A stretch of 44,005 bases of DNA from Bryobacterales bacterium (GCA_020847975.1 JADLBD010000275.1:1-44005); one strand, 5' to 3'. Positions 1 to 8,727 are shown, numbered from the stretch's first letter. The notes: generated by a model not told the origin, from the letters alone. Program-made: numbers and translations.

Positions 1-144
1 CCATTAGCCAACGCGGAACGTTTTTCCGCCCGAACCCAAGCCAACCTCCGCAATGAACTCACCACCGCCATCAAGCAGGCCAAAGAAGAGGCGAAAGGCT
101 TCTCCGCCACCATCGGGGACATGCTCAACCAGTTCAAGAAGTAG
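1..144 (+). CDS. C-terminal end of an unidentified protein (5' truncated by window edge)
   Basis: An open frame enters from the left edge in frame 1 and ends at TAG 142-144, giving the last 47 residues of a protein. The visible tail is mostly helical and rich in Ala, Lys, Glu and Gln, with the stretch TTAIKQAKEEAKGFSATIGD near its centre. No domain can be recognised from so little, and no function is proposed. The frame has the same high third-position GC as its neighbours, which supports it being coding. It ends 93 bases before the sigma-factor gene on the same strand, so co-transcription is possible but not shown. Confidence 0.5.
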   Translation, partial: PLANAERFSARTQANLRNELTTAIKQAKEEAKGFSATIGDMLNQFKK

Positions 145-237
145 CCCGAACCCGCCAAAATCCCTCTCGCGGCGTAGCCCCTCGCGCCGGAGCACATTCG
201 TGGTCTGCCTCCATCAACCCCGTGCCCCGGCCGGAAC

Positions 238-855
238 ATGCGAGAATGGCTCTGGTCAATGGATCACCCCGCCAATCTCACCCTCCTGCTGGACCAGTGG
301 ATACGCGGAGAGTCCGCCGCTCTTGACCGTTTGACGGCCATCGTCTATCCCGAACTGCACTCCATCCCCCGCGGCCAGATGCGCCGCCGCAATGCCGCCG
401 GTCTGATGCAGACCACCGCCCTCGTCAACGAACTCTTCCTCAAACTCCTCACCCATACTCCGCCAACACTCGAAGAACGCGCTCGCTTCTCTGCGCTCTC
501 CTCGCGTCTCATTCGCCAGGCCTTGGCCGGCCAATATCGCCGGAACGCCGCCGCCAAGCGCGACGGAATCATGCACCGCGTCCCCCTGCACGACGACCTG
601 GTCTGGGTTGACGCCAACCGCCCCCGATTGATCGCCCTCGATCAGGCCCTAACCGAGTTGGAGAATATGGATAAACAGCAGGCCGCCCCCTTCAGCATGC
701 GCTTCCCCCTCGGCTGTACTGCCGAAGAGACAGCCGAATTGACGCCCTTGTCCAAAGCCACAGTGGACCGCAAGGTGCGGCTGGCCCGCATCTGGCTGTT
801 TCAGCGCCTCAACCACTCCGGCAAGTCAAATTCTGCCCGCTCCACGAATACTTGA
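238..855 (+). CDS. ECF-type RNA polymerase sigma factor (acidobacterial ECF/kinase-linked type)
   Basis: The 205-residue protein has the layout of the short ECF sigma factors found next to Ser/Thr kinases in Acidobacteria and Planctomycetes. It has an N-terminal sigma-2 region with LLDQWIRGESAALDRLTAIV at about residues 16-35, then an LMQTTALVNELFLKL segment, and a C-terminal sigma-4 helix-turn-helix around TAEETAEL and KATVDRKVRLARIWLF. The sigma-4 turn reads ELTPLSKATV where the family usually has a Gly-containing LGVSPATV-like turn, so DNA recognition may have drifted. An in-frame ATG at 259 is an equally plausible start, and neither start has a clear ribosome binding site. The stop is 2 bases from the kinase ATG, so the two genes are almost certainly one operon. 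The role, redirecting RNA polymerase to a specific regulon under kinase control, is inferred from the family. Confidence 0.82.
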   Translation: MREWLWSMDHPANLTLLLDQWIRGESAALDRLTAIVYPELHSIPRGQMRRRNAAGLMQTTALVNELFLKLLTHTPPTLEERARFSALSSRLIRQALAGQYRRNAAAKRDGIMHRVPLHDDLVWVDANRPRLIALDQALTELENMDKQQAAPFSMRFPLGCTAEETAELTPLSKATVDRKVRLARIWLFQRLNHSGKSNSARSTNT

Positions 856-857
856 TT

Positions 858-3314
858 ATGATGGACAATGCCAGGCGGCAGCGCCTACAGCAGCTTTTCG
901 AAACTCTCGAAGCCGTGCCCGCCCACGATCGTGCCCGTTTCCTCGAGACTCACGAGCCCGATCCTGCCGTGCGCCGGGAAGTCCTCCAACTCCTCGAATC
1001 CGCTCAACTCGAGCAGGAGGCTTCGCTCCGCCTTCGCCAAACCGGCCCTCCCGTTCCGGCGCCGGTCCACATTCGCGGCTTTACCATCCTCTCGGCCCTC
1101 GGCTCCGGCGGATTCAGCACCGTCTACAGCGCCCTCCGGCGAGTCGATGCCGTCGATCAGCGTGTGGCCGTCAAACTCTTCCACGCCCATCGCCTCGGCC
1201 CCGACGCACGCCGCCGCTTCGAGCGCGAGCAGCGTATGCTTGCCTCTCTGAACCATCCCGCGATTGTCCGTTTCCTCGATGCCGGCATCACCGATGAAGG
1301 CCAGCCGTATCTGGTCATGGAAGAGGTCCAGGGTTCCCCCATCACGGACCACTGTGATCGCGCCCGCCTCAGCGTCGATGAAAGGCTTTGCCTCATGGCC
1401 GATGCCTGCCGCGCGCTGGAGTATGCGCACCGCCATCTCATCGTCCATCTCGATCTCAAGCCTTCCAACATCCTCGTCGCCACCGATGGACAAGTCAAGC
1501 TCCTCGACTTCGGAACCTCAAAGCTCCTCGATGACACTGGCTCGCTTACTGTCACCCAACAGATCACCCCGCTCTACGCCAGTCCGGAGCGATTGCGCGG
1601 CGAGCCTGGCTCCGTCGCCAGCGATATCTTCAGCCTCGGTCTCACTCTCGCCGAACTACTCTGCGGCGCCTGGCCCTTTGCCGGCCGCGACTCCCTCTCC
1701 GCCCTCGCCGGCAGAGCCCACGGCACTCAGGAAGTTCGCCCCTTGTCCGCGCTCGCCACCCCGCAAACGGCTGAACTGCGAAGCACTACCATCGAACGGC
1801 TCCGCAAGACTCTGGGCGGAGACTTGCAAGCTATCTGCGCCAAGGCCCTCGCCCACGAACCAGCCGGGCGCTATGCCTCCATGGCCGAACTGATCGAAGA
1901 TATCCGCCGCTACCAGACCGGCGAACCCGTGCTCGCCCATCCGCCGGGATTCCTCTACCGCGTTCGCAAGTTCGCTCGCCGAAACGCCGCCGTCCTGGCC
2001 GTGACGGCAGCCGCCTTCTGTGTTCTTTCCGCCGCCGGAGCCTATGCGTGGAGAGAACGAATCCAGGGTACGCAGCGCCTCGAAGAAGCGCGCGCCATGG
2101 CGAACTATCTCCTCTTCGACCTCTACGACCGCATCAATGAACTGCCCGGCTCCACCGCCGTGCGCGCCCGCATGGCCCGCCAGGCGCAGACCCACCTCGA
2201 CCGCCTCGCGGGAATGGCGGGCAGCAATGCCGCCTTGTGGCTCGAGGCCGCCGCCGGCTACAACCGCCTCGCCGCCATCCTCGGCGTCTCCGGCTCCTCG
2301 AGCGTCGGCAAAACTCAGTCCGCCGACGATAACCTCGTCAAGGCCCGCCGTCACATTGACCGTATTCTGGCCGAAATACCCAACCACCGCCAGGCTTTGC
2401 TCGAGCGCGCCTCCAATGCTTTGCTCAGCGCCAAGCTCCAGAACTGGAACCGCCGCAATTCCGCCGCCGCCCTCCCGCTCATCACCCAGGCCCGCCGCGA
2501 CCTCGAAGCCACCCGGGATATCAAGGATCCGCAATGGCTCCGCGTATCGTCGTCGCTCGCGCAGCAGGAAGCCGATCTCGCCGAGAATGACCGCAACTTC
2601 GGCGAGGAAGCGCGAATCACCGCCGCCGCGCTCGCCGAACTCGTAAACTGGCCCCCTGATCTGCGCGCCGGCGAAGATTATCTCCTGCGCCTCGTGGCCA
2701 TCTTGAAGCGGCGCGGCAATGCCGCCTACTACCAGGATGACTTCCCCGCGGCCTTAGTCTCCTTTCATGAGGCCTACAAACAGCTTCAGAGCTTCAATTC
2801 CCTACACCCAAACCGGCCCGACGTCCTCTACGCCTTGATGGACATGTGTTACCAGATGGCCTACGCCTTCGGCGAACTCAACCAGCCCTCCCAGATGCTC
2901 GACAGCACGATGGAATCTCTCCGGATCGCGGAGAGACTGATGGAGTTTGACAGCGAAAACCAGGCCTTGCGCCGTTCCTATTGGAATAAGCGCCAGGCCC
3001 TCGCCGAAAGTCTCGGCAACCTCGCCCGCTTCGACGAGGCGGTCAAGGAACAGGATGCCGTCCTCAAAGCGAGACAAGCCGCCCAGTCCTCCCAGCCCGA
3101 TTCCACCCTCGCCAGGGAAGACGTCCAGATCACCGGAGCCGTTCTCGCCGATCTCCTCGCCAAAGCCCGTCAACTCGATCGCGCCTGCTCTCAGGCGCGC
3201 CGCACCCTCGAAACCTCCCGCGCCCTCCACGATTCCGGCGGCATGACCGCCAAGAACTGGTCCGAGCAGCAACGCATCCTCAAATCGGTTCTCCTACAGT
3301 GCGCCCCGAACTGA
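858..3314 (+). CDS. Transmembrane serine/threonine protein kinase with TPR-like C-terminal region
   Basis: This is an 818-residue membrane-anchored kinase. The N-terminal ~70 residues are a helical linker. The kinase domain follows, with glycine loop LGSGGFSTVYSA (about residue 81), catalytic Lys in AVKLF (~106), catalytic loop HLDLKPSNIL (Asp ~199), DFG at ~217 and a TPLYASPERL activation segment. The HRD arginine is replaced by Leu (HLD), a non-RD arrangement. One transmembrane helix lies at about 378-398, followed by some 400 residues of helical, TPR-like repeats that would lie outside the cytoplasm. I chose ATG 858. A TTG at 852 overlapping the sigma-factor TGA and an ATG at 861 are alternatives. 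It follows the ECF sigma gene by 2 bases, so it is probably the signal-sensing partner of that sigma factor. The signal is unknown. Confidence 0.9.
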   Translation: MMDNARRQRLQQLFETLEAVPAHDRARFLETHEPDPAVRREVLQLLESAQLEQEASLRLRQTGPPVPAPVHIRGFTILSALGSGGFSTVYSALRRVDAVDQRVAVKLFHAHRLGPDARRRFEREQRMLASLNHPAIVRFLDAGITDEGQPYLVMEEVQGSPITDHCDRARLSVDERLCLMADACRALEYAHRHLIVHLDLKPSNILVATDGQVKLLDFGTSKLLDDTGSLTVTQQITPLYASPERLRGEPGSVASDIFSLGLTLAELLCGAWPFAGRDSLSALAGRAHGTQEVRPLSALATPQTAELRSTTIERLRKTLGGDLQAICAKALAHEPAGRYASMAELIEDIRRYQTGEPVLAHPPGFLYRVRKFARRNAAVLAVTAAAFCVLSAAGAYAWRERIQGTQRLEEARAMANYLLFDLYDRINELPGSTAVRARMARQAQTHLDRLAGMAGSNAALWLEAAAGYNRLAAILGVSGSSSVGKTQSADDNLVKARRHIDRILAEIPNHRQALLERASNALLSAKLQNWNRRNSAAALPLITQARRDLEATRDIKDPQWLRVSSSLAQQEADLAENDRNFGEEARITAAALAELVNWPPDLRAGEDYLLRLVAILKRRGNAAYYQDDFPAALVSFHEAYKQLQSFNSLHPNRPDVLYALMDMCYQMAYAFGELNQPSQMLDSTMESLRIAERLMEFDSENQALRRSYWNKRQALAESLGNLARFDEAVKEQDAVLKARQAAQSSQPDSTLAREDVQITGAVLADLLAKARQLDRACSQARRTLETSRALHDSGGMTAKNWSEQQRILKSVLLQCAPN

Positions 3315-3478
3315 ACCCCCCGCCACCGCCTGAGTCTTTCCTTCCCGGTTCCGTCAACGTTCATAGAGGAAGATCGAATAGCTTCCCGCTGCACCGGCCC
3401 AAGCCCAAACCACACGAAAGGATCTGCCTTGTCGAGCATCACCTTGTTGCGCATCCTCGCCCGCGGCTTTTCCCAACG

Positions 3479-4909
3479 CTACGCCAGCATCTTCCGCACC
3501 ACCTGCCCGCCCAGGTCCGTCAACCGGAAGTCTCGTCCCAAGTGCCGGTAAGTCAGCTTCGTATGTTCCATCCCCAGACAATGCAGAATCGTCGCTTGCA
3601 GGTCATGCACGTGCACCTTGTCCTGCACCACGCTCAGCGCAAGCTCATCCGTCTGCCCGATCACCTGCCCGCCCTTAATGCCGCCCCCGGCCATCCACAT
3701 CGCGTATCCATTCGGATGGTGGTCGCGCCCGATCGAATCCGGATCATCCGGCCGCCGCATCTCGGACATCGACGTCCGCCCGAACTCGCCGCCCCACACC
3801 ACCAGCGTCTCGTCCAGCAGCCCGCGCTGCTTCAGGTCCTTGATCAGCGCCGCCGATGGCTGGTCCGTCGCGCCCGTCTGCTGCTTCAGCCCTTTCACGA
3901 TTGCGCTGTGGTGATCCCAACTCGCATGCAGCAGCATCACGAACCGTACCCCGCGCTCCACCAGCCGCCGGGCCAGCAGACAGTTCGTCCCGAATGCCTT
4001 CGTCTTCTCGTTCTTCACGCCGTACATGTCCAGCGTCTCCTGCGACTCCTTCGAGAAGTCCAGCAGCTCCGGACCCGACGTCTGCATCCGGTATGCCAGT
4101 TCATACGAGTGGATCCGCGAGGCGATCTCCGCATCTCCCGTCGTCTCCAAATGCTCTTGGTTCAACTCCTTCAGCATGTCCAGCCGCAGCCGCTGCGAGG
4201 CGTCGCTCACGCCCTTCGGATTCGACAGGTACAGAATCGGATCCCCCTTGCTCCGCAGCACCGTGCCCGCGTAGGTCGAAGGCAGAAAACCGCTCGACCA
4301 GTTGTCCGAACCCGCGCTCGTCCCCACGCCCGATGCCAGCACCACGAACCCCGGCAGGTTCTGCGATTCGCTCCCCAGCCCGTAATTCACCCACGCGCCC
4401 ATCGTCGGACGCCCGCCCACCATCGATCCCGTAAACAGGAACAACTGCCCCGGGTGATGGTTGAACGCCTCGCTGTACATCGAGCGCACCAGGCATATAT
4501 CGTCCGCCACCGAGCCGGTGTGCGGCAGCAGCTCCGAAAGCTCCATCCCGCACTGCCCGTATTTCCTGAACTGGAATTGCGGCCCCAGCACCTTCGCCGT
4601 CGGCTTGATAAAAGCGAGCTTCAAGTCTTTTGTCAAGTCCGCCGGAAGCGGCTTTCCGTTCCACTTGCTCAGCTCCGGCTTCGGATCGAACAGTTCCATC
4701 TGGCTCGGCGCGCCCTCCATGAACAGGAAGATCACGTTCTTCGCCTTCGCCGGAAAGTGCGGCTTCTTCGGAGCCAGCGGATCGTCGATCGTCGCCGTGC
4801 GGCCTTCGCTTGCCAGCAGGTTTCCCAGCGCCATCATCCCGATTCCACTCGCGCAATCGCGCAGGAACATACGGCGGTTATGAACGGCAAACAGTTCTTC
4901 GGGTCTCAT
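3479..4909 (-). CDS. DUF1501 family exported protein
   Basis: The 476-residue protein belongs to the DUF1501 family, which has an alkaline-phosphatase/sulfatase-like fold and is typically exported by the Tat route. The N-terminus has NRRMFLRDCASGIGMMALG, a twin-Arg-like signal followed by a hydrophobic stretch. Typical family segments are NVIFLFMEGAPSQMELFDPK, LLPHTGSVADDICLVRSM, AFNHHPGQ, WDHHSAIVKGL, VVWGGEFGRTSM and GRDHHPNGYAMWMAGGGIKG. Start ATG 4909 is preceded by an AGGGAG ribosome site and lies 5 bases after the stop of the upstream DUF1553 gene, so the two are translated from one transcript. DUF1501 proteins are very often paired with DUF1549/DUF1553 cytochromes in Planctomycetes and Acidobacteria. 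The biochemical activity is not established. Confidence 0.92.
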   Translation of the reverse strand: MRPEELFAVHNRRMFLRDCASGIGMMALGNLLASEGRTATIDDPLAPKKPHFPAKAKNVIFLFMEGAPSQMELFDPKPELSKWNGKPLPADLTKDLKLAFIKPTAKVLGPQFQFRKYGQCGMELSELLPHTGSVADDICLVRSMYSEAFNHHPGQLFLFTGSMVGGRPTMGAWVNYGLGSESQNLPGFVVLASGVGTSAGSDNWSSGFLPSTYAGTVLRSKGDPILYLSNPKGVSDASQRLRLDMLKELNQEHLETTGDAEIASRIHSYELAYRMQTSGPELLDFSKESQETLDMYGVKNEKTKAFGTNCLLARRLVERGVRFVMLLHASWDHHSAIVKGLKQQTGATDQPSAALIKDLKQRGLLDETLVVWGGEFGRTSMSEMRRPDDPDSIGRDHHPNGYAMWMAGGGIKGGQVIGQTDELALSVVQDKVHVHDLQATILHCLGMEHTKLTYRHLGRDFRLTDLGGQVVRKMLA

Positions 4910-4914
4910 CTTCG

Positions 4915-7431
4915 CTACTCCCTGGTAATGAATTCGTCGAGGTTCAAGAGCACGCTCGAAAGCTCTGTCCATGCCGCATCGTCTGAAGGGTTTCCCTCCT
5001 TGGCCAAAACCTGCTTCTGCCTGGTGAAGAACGTCTCGAACTTCCGCTTCTCCGTGTTCGTCGGCTTGCGGCCCAATGTCCGCAGGTACGCCTCCTCCAG
5101 CCGCGTATCCCAATCCGTCGAAGCGTTCATCGCCTCGTACGCCAGCCCCTGCGCCGCCTCATGAAACACCGGATCATTCAGCAGGTTCAATGCTTGCAGC
5201 GGCGTGTTCGAACGGTCCCGCTGGCACAGCGCCACATTCGCCTTCGGCGCGTCGAAGTTCACCAGCATCGGATACGGTGTGCTCCGCTGGAAGTGAATGT
5301 ACAGCCCCCGCCGGTACTTGTCCGCCCCCTGGCTCACAGGCCACGCATTGCCCCAGCGGTTCCCATACCCGAGTTCCATCACTCCATCCGGTTGTGGCGG
5401 TTTGACGCTCTTGCCGCCCACCTCGAGCGAGATCAGCCCGCTCGCCATCAACGCCGAATCCCGGATCAACTCCGCCGGCAGCCGCAGCCGCGTCTGCCGC
5501 GCAATCAGTTCATTGCTCGGGTCCCGCTCCTCCAAATCCGGCCGTGCCTTCGAACTCTGCCGGTAGGCGTTCGACAACACCATCTGCCGGATCAGCTTCT
5601 TCATGCTCCACCCGCCGTCCATAAACCTCGCCGCCAGGTAATCGAGCAACTCCGGATGCGTCGGCTTGTCCGCCCTCACTCCAAAATCATCCAGCGACTT
5701 CACGATGCCCCGCCCGAACAGTTCCGCCCACACCCAGTTCACCGTCACCCGGCTCGTCAGCGGATTCTCCCGCGATACCACCCACTTCGCCAGATCAAGC
5801 CGCGTCGGCCGCGCCCCCGCTTTCACCTCCAGCCCCGGCAGCACTTCCGGAACCTGCGGCTGCACCTCGATCCCCAGCGTCCGGTAATCCCCACGCACCC
5901 GCAGGTGCGACGGAGCCGTGCCCGCCTCCTCGTCCACCGTCATTGCCTGTGTCAACTGCGGATACTCGTCCTTCAATTTCCTCAGCTTCTCGTCCAACTC
6001 CTTGAACTTCGTCTCCGCGTAGACCTTCGGTCCCACGGCAAAGTGGTAATTCCGGATAAAGTGCTCCGTAAGGATGTCTTTCTGCCGCTGCGTCCGCTTC
6101 TCCGGCGCAATCCGCAGAATCTTCTCCCCGTCCCCGCCTTCCGTCAGCTTCAGCAGGCAGTCCCACGCCAGGTCCCAATCCGTACGAACGCCGGGATGCG
6201 CCGGCGTGTACAGCAGTTCCTTCTCCCACGCCGCCTGCTGCTCCGCCACCTTATAATCCTTCAGCAGAGCCTCCCGCTTCGCCCGGTACTCATCCTTCTT
6301 CTCCAGGTACGGCCCCAACTCCCCCGGCATCGGCGCATCGATGTCCACTTCCTCCACCTTGTCGAAGAAGGCGAACAACTGGTAGAAGTCCTTCTGCGTG
6401 ATCGGGTCGTACTTGTGGTCGTGGCACTGCGCGCATCCGATGGTCAGCCCCAGCCATGTCGCGCCCAGCGTGCTCGCCCGGTCCACCGTGTTCTCGAACT
6501 TGAACTGATTGTTGTCCACGCCGCCTTCACGGTTGGTCAGCGTCATCCGCAGAAAGCCCGTCGCCACCTTATCTTCCGCCGATGCCTTCGGCAGCAGGTC
6601 CCCGGCAAGCTGCTCCACCGTGAACTTGTCAAACGGCATGTCATTGTTCAAAGCCTGGATCACCCAGTGCCGGTAGCGCCACGCATACGGCCGTGCCCAG
6701 TCCTTTTCATACCCGTCGCTATCCGCATAGCGTGCCCGGTCGAGCCACGGCCGCGCCCAGCGCTCCCCAAAATGGGGCGACGTCAACAACCGGTCCACCA
6801 CATGTTCGTACGCGTCCGGGTCCGTGTCATTGAGGAATTCACTGATCTCTGCCGGCGTCGGCGGCAGTCCCGTCAAATCCAGGTGCGCTCGCCGCAGCAG
6901 CGTCAGCTTGTCCGCGTCCGGCGATGGCTTCACGCCCTCCTGCTCCAATCGCGCCAGCACGAAGGCATCAATCGGATTCTTCACCCACTTCGCGTTCTTC
7001 ACTGCCGGCGGCTCTGGCGGATCAATCGGACGGAACGCCCAATGCGAGACCCGCTTCGAGGAAGCCGAAGGCCCGGCCGCCACTGTGTCCGGCCACTTCG
7101 CGCCCTCATCCACCCACTTCTTCAGCAACTCCGCCTCCGCCGCGGGCAGCCCTTTCGTGCCCGGCGGCATCGCCATCAACCCCTTCGCCCCGGTTACGCG
7201 CAGCATCAGTTTGCTCTCCGCGCTCTTCCCCGGTATGATCGCCGCGCCCGAATAGCCGCCCTTCAGCGCCGCCTGCTTCTGATCCAGACGCAAGCCGCTC
7301 ATCTGCTGCGCCGGCCCGTGACACCCATAGCACTTGCTTCGCAGCAGCGGCTCCACCTGCTTGCTGAAGTCCACCTCCGTCTGCGCACACAAAGCACTGG
7401 AAAGGAAAGCGAGAAGTCCCAGAAATCGCAT
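4915..7431 (-). CDS. PSCyt1-DUF1549-DUF1553 exported cytochrome-type protein
   Basis: The 838-residue protein starts with a signal peptide (MRFLGLLAFLSSALCAQ). A PSCyt1 domain follows with c-haem motif CYGCH (Cys34, Cys37, His38) and ends near a MAMPPG segment. Next is DUF1549 (PSCyt2, from about residue 120), which carries a second CAQCHDHKYDP motif near residue 333. The C-terminal DUF1553 (PSD1) spans roughly 540-800 and contains LTSRVTVNWVWAELFGRGIV. This is the standard order for the family. ATG 7431 is chosen because it begins the signal peptide. A perfect TATAAT lies at 7446-7441 on this strand, so the leader would be only a few bases long. It is the first gene of an operon with the DUF1501 gene and is divergent from a regulator that may control it. 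The substrate and electron partner are unknown. Confidence 0.92.
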   Translation of the reverse strand: MRFLGLLAFLSSALCAQTEVDFSKQVEPLLRSKCYGCHGPAQQMSGLRLDQKQAALKGGYSGAAIIPGKSAESKLMLRVTGAKGLMAMPPGTKGLPAAEAELLKKWVDEGAKWPDTVAAGPSASSKRVSHWAFRPIDPPEPPAVKNAKWVKNPIDAFVLARLEQEGVKPSPDADKLTLLRRAHLDLTGLPPTPAEISEFLNDTDPDAYEHVVDRLLTSPHFGERWARPWLDRARYADSDGYEKDWARPYAWRYRHWVIQALNNDMPFDKFTVEQLAGDLLPKASAEDKVATGFLRMTLTNREGGVDNNQFKFENTVDRASTLGATWLGLTIGCAQCHDHKYDPITQKDFYQLFAFFDKVEEVDIDAPMPGELGPYLEKKDEYRAKREALLKDYKVAEQQAAWEKELLYTPAHPGVRTDWDLAWDCLLKLTEGGDGEKILRIAPEKRTQRQKDILTEHFIRNYHFAVGPKVYAETKFKELDEKLRKLKDEYPQLTQAMTVDEEAGTAPSHLRVRGDYRTLGIEVQPQVPEVLPGLEVKAGARPTRLDLAKWVVSRENPLTSRVTVNWVWAELFGRGIVKSLDDFGVRADKPTHPELLDYLAARFMDGGWSMKKLIRQMVLSNAYRQSSKARPDLEERDPSNELIARQTRLRLPAELIRDSALMASGLISLEVGGKSVKPPQPDGVMELGYGNRWGNAWPVSQGADKYRRGLYIHFQRSTPYPMLVNFDAPKANVALCQRDRSNTPLQALNLLNDPVFHEAAQGLAYEAMNASTDWDTRLEEAYLRTLGRKPTNTEKRKFETFFTRQKQVLAKEGNPSDDAAWTELSSVLLNLDEFITRE

Positions 7432-7440
7432 TTCATCGCC

Positions 7441-7446
7441 ATTATA
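7441..7446 (-). promoter_or_regulatory. Putative -10 box (TATAAT) of the DUF1553/DUF1501 operon
   Basis: Read on the minus strand the hexamer is a perfect TATAAT, ending 9 bases before ATG 7431. Transcription would begin only a few bases before the start codon. No good -35 hexamer is visible at 16-18 bases upstream, so activation by a bound protein, or a sigma factor other than the housekeeping one, is possible. Confidence 0.4.
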
Positions 7447-7467
7447 GACGCACTTCTTCTCGTAACG

Positions 7468-7486
7468 CGTCTCGTTCTGCGAGACG
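7468..7486. promoter_or_regulatory. Inverted repeat, candidate operator between divergent genes
   Basis: CGTCTCG at 7468-7474 and CGAGACG at 7480-7486 form a perfect 7-base inverted repeat with a 5-base spacer. It sits between the two divergent -10 boxes, in the position expected for the -35 regions of both promoters. The regulator gene starts 24 bases to its right. A half-site-like GAGAC recurs at 7504-7508, just before the regulator start codon. The natural reading is an operator bound by the adjacent HTH regulator, which would control itself and the DUF1553 operon. This is inferred from position and symmetry only. Confidence 0.45.
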
Positions 7487-7497
7487 AATCTGTCACA

Positions 7498-7503
7498 TAT
7501 AAT
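7498..7503 (+). promoter_or_regulatory. Putative -10 box (TATAAT) of the regulator gene
   Basis: A perfect TATAAT ends 6 bases before ATG 7510. The expected start of transcription would therefore fall on, or within a base or two of, the start codon, predicting a leaderless mRNA. There is no ribosome binding site before the ATG, which agrees with this. No convincing -35 hexamer is seen. The inverted repeat at 7468-7486 covers the -35 position. Confidence 0.42.
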
Positions 7504-7509
7504 GAGACA

Positions 7510-8649
7510 ATGCTGGGGGGCGTCGAATCCGTACTCCGCGCCTGCGAAATGCTGCGCGCCTTCTCTCAGGCCGGAGAGATCCTTCGCGTCCAGGATCTGG
7601 CCGACCGCACGCGCCTCCACAAAGCTACCGTCTCCCGCCTCCTGCTCACCCTCGAAGAAGCCGGATTCGTCGAACGCGTCGCCCGCCGCGGCTATCGCTC
7701 CCTTGTCCAGGTGGCCGGAAAGCGCCGCCTCCGCATCGGCTATGCCTCCCAAACCGAAACTTCCCTCTTCGCCCACGAAGTCACCGAAGGCCTCCGCCGC
7801 GCCTCCGCCGCTTGCGAAATCGATCTCGCCTTCTACGACAACCGCTACGACCCCGCCGTCACGCGCCGCAACGCCGACCGCATGATCGAAGAACGCGTCG
7901 ACGTCGCCATCGACTTCCAGACCTTCCAGTCCCTCGCCCAGGTCATCTCTTCCAAGTTCGAGCAGGTCCGCATCCCGCTCATCTCCGTCGACCTCCCCGT
8001 CCCCGGAGCCATCTACTACGGCGCAAACAACTACGAGGCCGGCCGCATCGCCGGCCGCGCCCTCGCCCGCTGGGCTCGTGAGCACTGGAGCGGAGCCTTC
8101 TCCCACGTGCTCCTCATCGAACTCGCCGCCGGCGGCCCGCTCCTCGAATCCCGCATGACCGGCGCTCTCGCCGGACTCGCCGAACTCGCCTCCGTCTCCG
8201 ATCCACAGGTCGTTCGTCTCGACGGAGCCAATACCTTCGAAGGAGCCTTCCGCGCCGTCAAGCGCCACCTGCGCGCGCACAAGCCGCGGCGGACCCTCAT
8301 CCTTGCCATGAATGACCCGAACGCGCTCGGAGCCCTCGAGGCCTTTCATGACGCCGGTTGCAGCGACCTCTGCGCCGTTGCCGGACAGGGAGCCACACTC
8401 GATGCCCGCATCGAACTGCGCCGCCTGGCCACCCGCCTCATCGGGTCTGTCGCCTATTTCCCCGAGCGCTACGGCGAAGCTCTCATCCGCCTCGCTCTCG
8501 ACATCCTCCAACATAAGCCCCTGCCCCCCGCGGTCTACACAAGGCACCGCCTCGTCACCGCCCGCAATGTGGATAAGCTCTACCCGAAAGACAAGCGCTG
8601 CGAAAGCCCGCTGCTGCTCGAATCCTCGCCGCCGGCAAGACAGAGATAA
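7510..8649 (+). CDS. Transcriptional regulator: IclR-type HTH fused to a sugar-binding (periplasmic-binding-type) domain
   Basis: The 379-residue protein begins with a winged helix-turn-helix resembling the IclR N-terminus (residues about 4-62, with LRVQDLADRTRLHKATVSRL). The usual IclR effector (GAF-like) domain is absent. From about residue 74 the rest looks like a type-1 periplasmic-binding/LacI-like ligand domain: RRLRIGYASQ start, ERVDVAIDFQTF, IPLISVDLPVPGAIYYGANN, AGRIAGRALARWA, LILAMNDPNALGALEAF and a late LIGSVAYFPERYGEALIRLA. Such domains bind sugars or related small molecules, so the protein is probably a ligand-responsive repressor or activator. It is divergent from the DUF1553/DUF1501 operon, with the inverted repeat 7468-7486 between them. 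The start at 7510 has no ribosome site but follows a TATAAT by 6 bases. The ligand is unknown. Confidence 0.82.
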   Translation: MLGGVESVLRACEMLRAFSQAGEILRVQDLADRTRLHKATVSRLLLTLEEAGFVERVARRGYRSLVQVAGKRRLRIGYASQTETSLFAHEVTEGLRRASAACEIDLAFYDNRYDPAVTRRNADRMIEERVDVAIDFQTFQSLAQVISSKFEQVRIPLISVDLPVPGAIYYGANNYEAGRIAGRALARWAREHWSGAFSHVLLIELAAGGPLLESRMTGALAGLAELASVSDPQVVRLDGANTFEGAFRAVKRHLRAHKPRRTLILAMNDPNALGALEAFHDAGCSDLCAVAGQGATLDARIELRRLATRLIGSVAYFPERYGEALIRLALDILQHKPLPPAVYTRHRLVTARNVDKLYPKDKRCESPLLLESSPPARQR

Positions 8650-8727
8650 AGACCGGCGGCAATCCTCTTCGCCGTCTCCCTCCTGTGGCTACGGATGCCG
8701 GGCCTGTTTATCGGGCCGTTCGTCCTC

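Noticed and set aside
3368..3386. Small hairpin (GGAAG/CTTCC) between the kinase and DUF1501 genes as a terminator
   Set aside because: The stem has only five pairs, a nine-base loop and no T-tract, so it is too weak to call.
3299..5164. A 621-codon plus-strand frame opposite DUF1501 and the end of DUF1553
   Set aside because: It is compositionally odd (Arg/His/Pro/Gln-rich) and antisense to clearly recognised genes.
5161..7509. Long upstream extension of the regulator frame, opposite the DUF1553 gene
   Set aside because: The recognisable HTH begins at 7510. The extension is antisense to a firmly identified gene and would place the regulator promoter inside it.
7432..8547. Minus-strand upstream extension of the DUF1553 frame
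   Set aside because: The signal peptide starts at 7431. The extension is antisense to the regulator and is Gly/Asp/Glu-rich shadow sequence.
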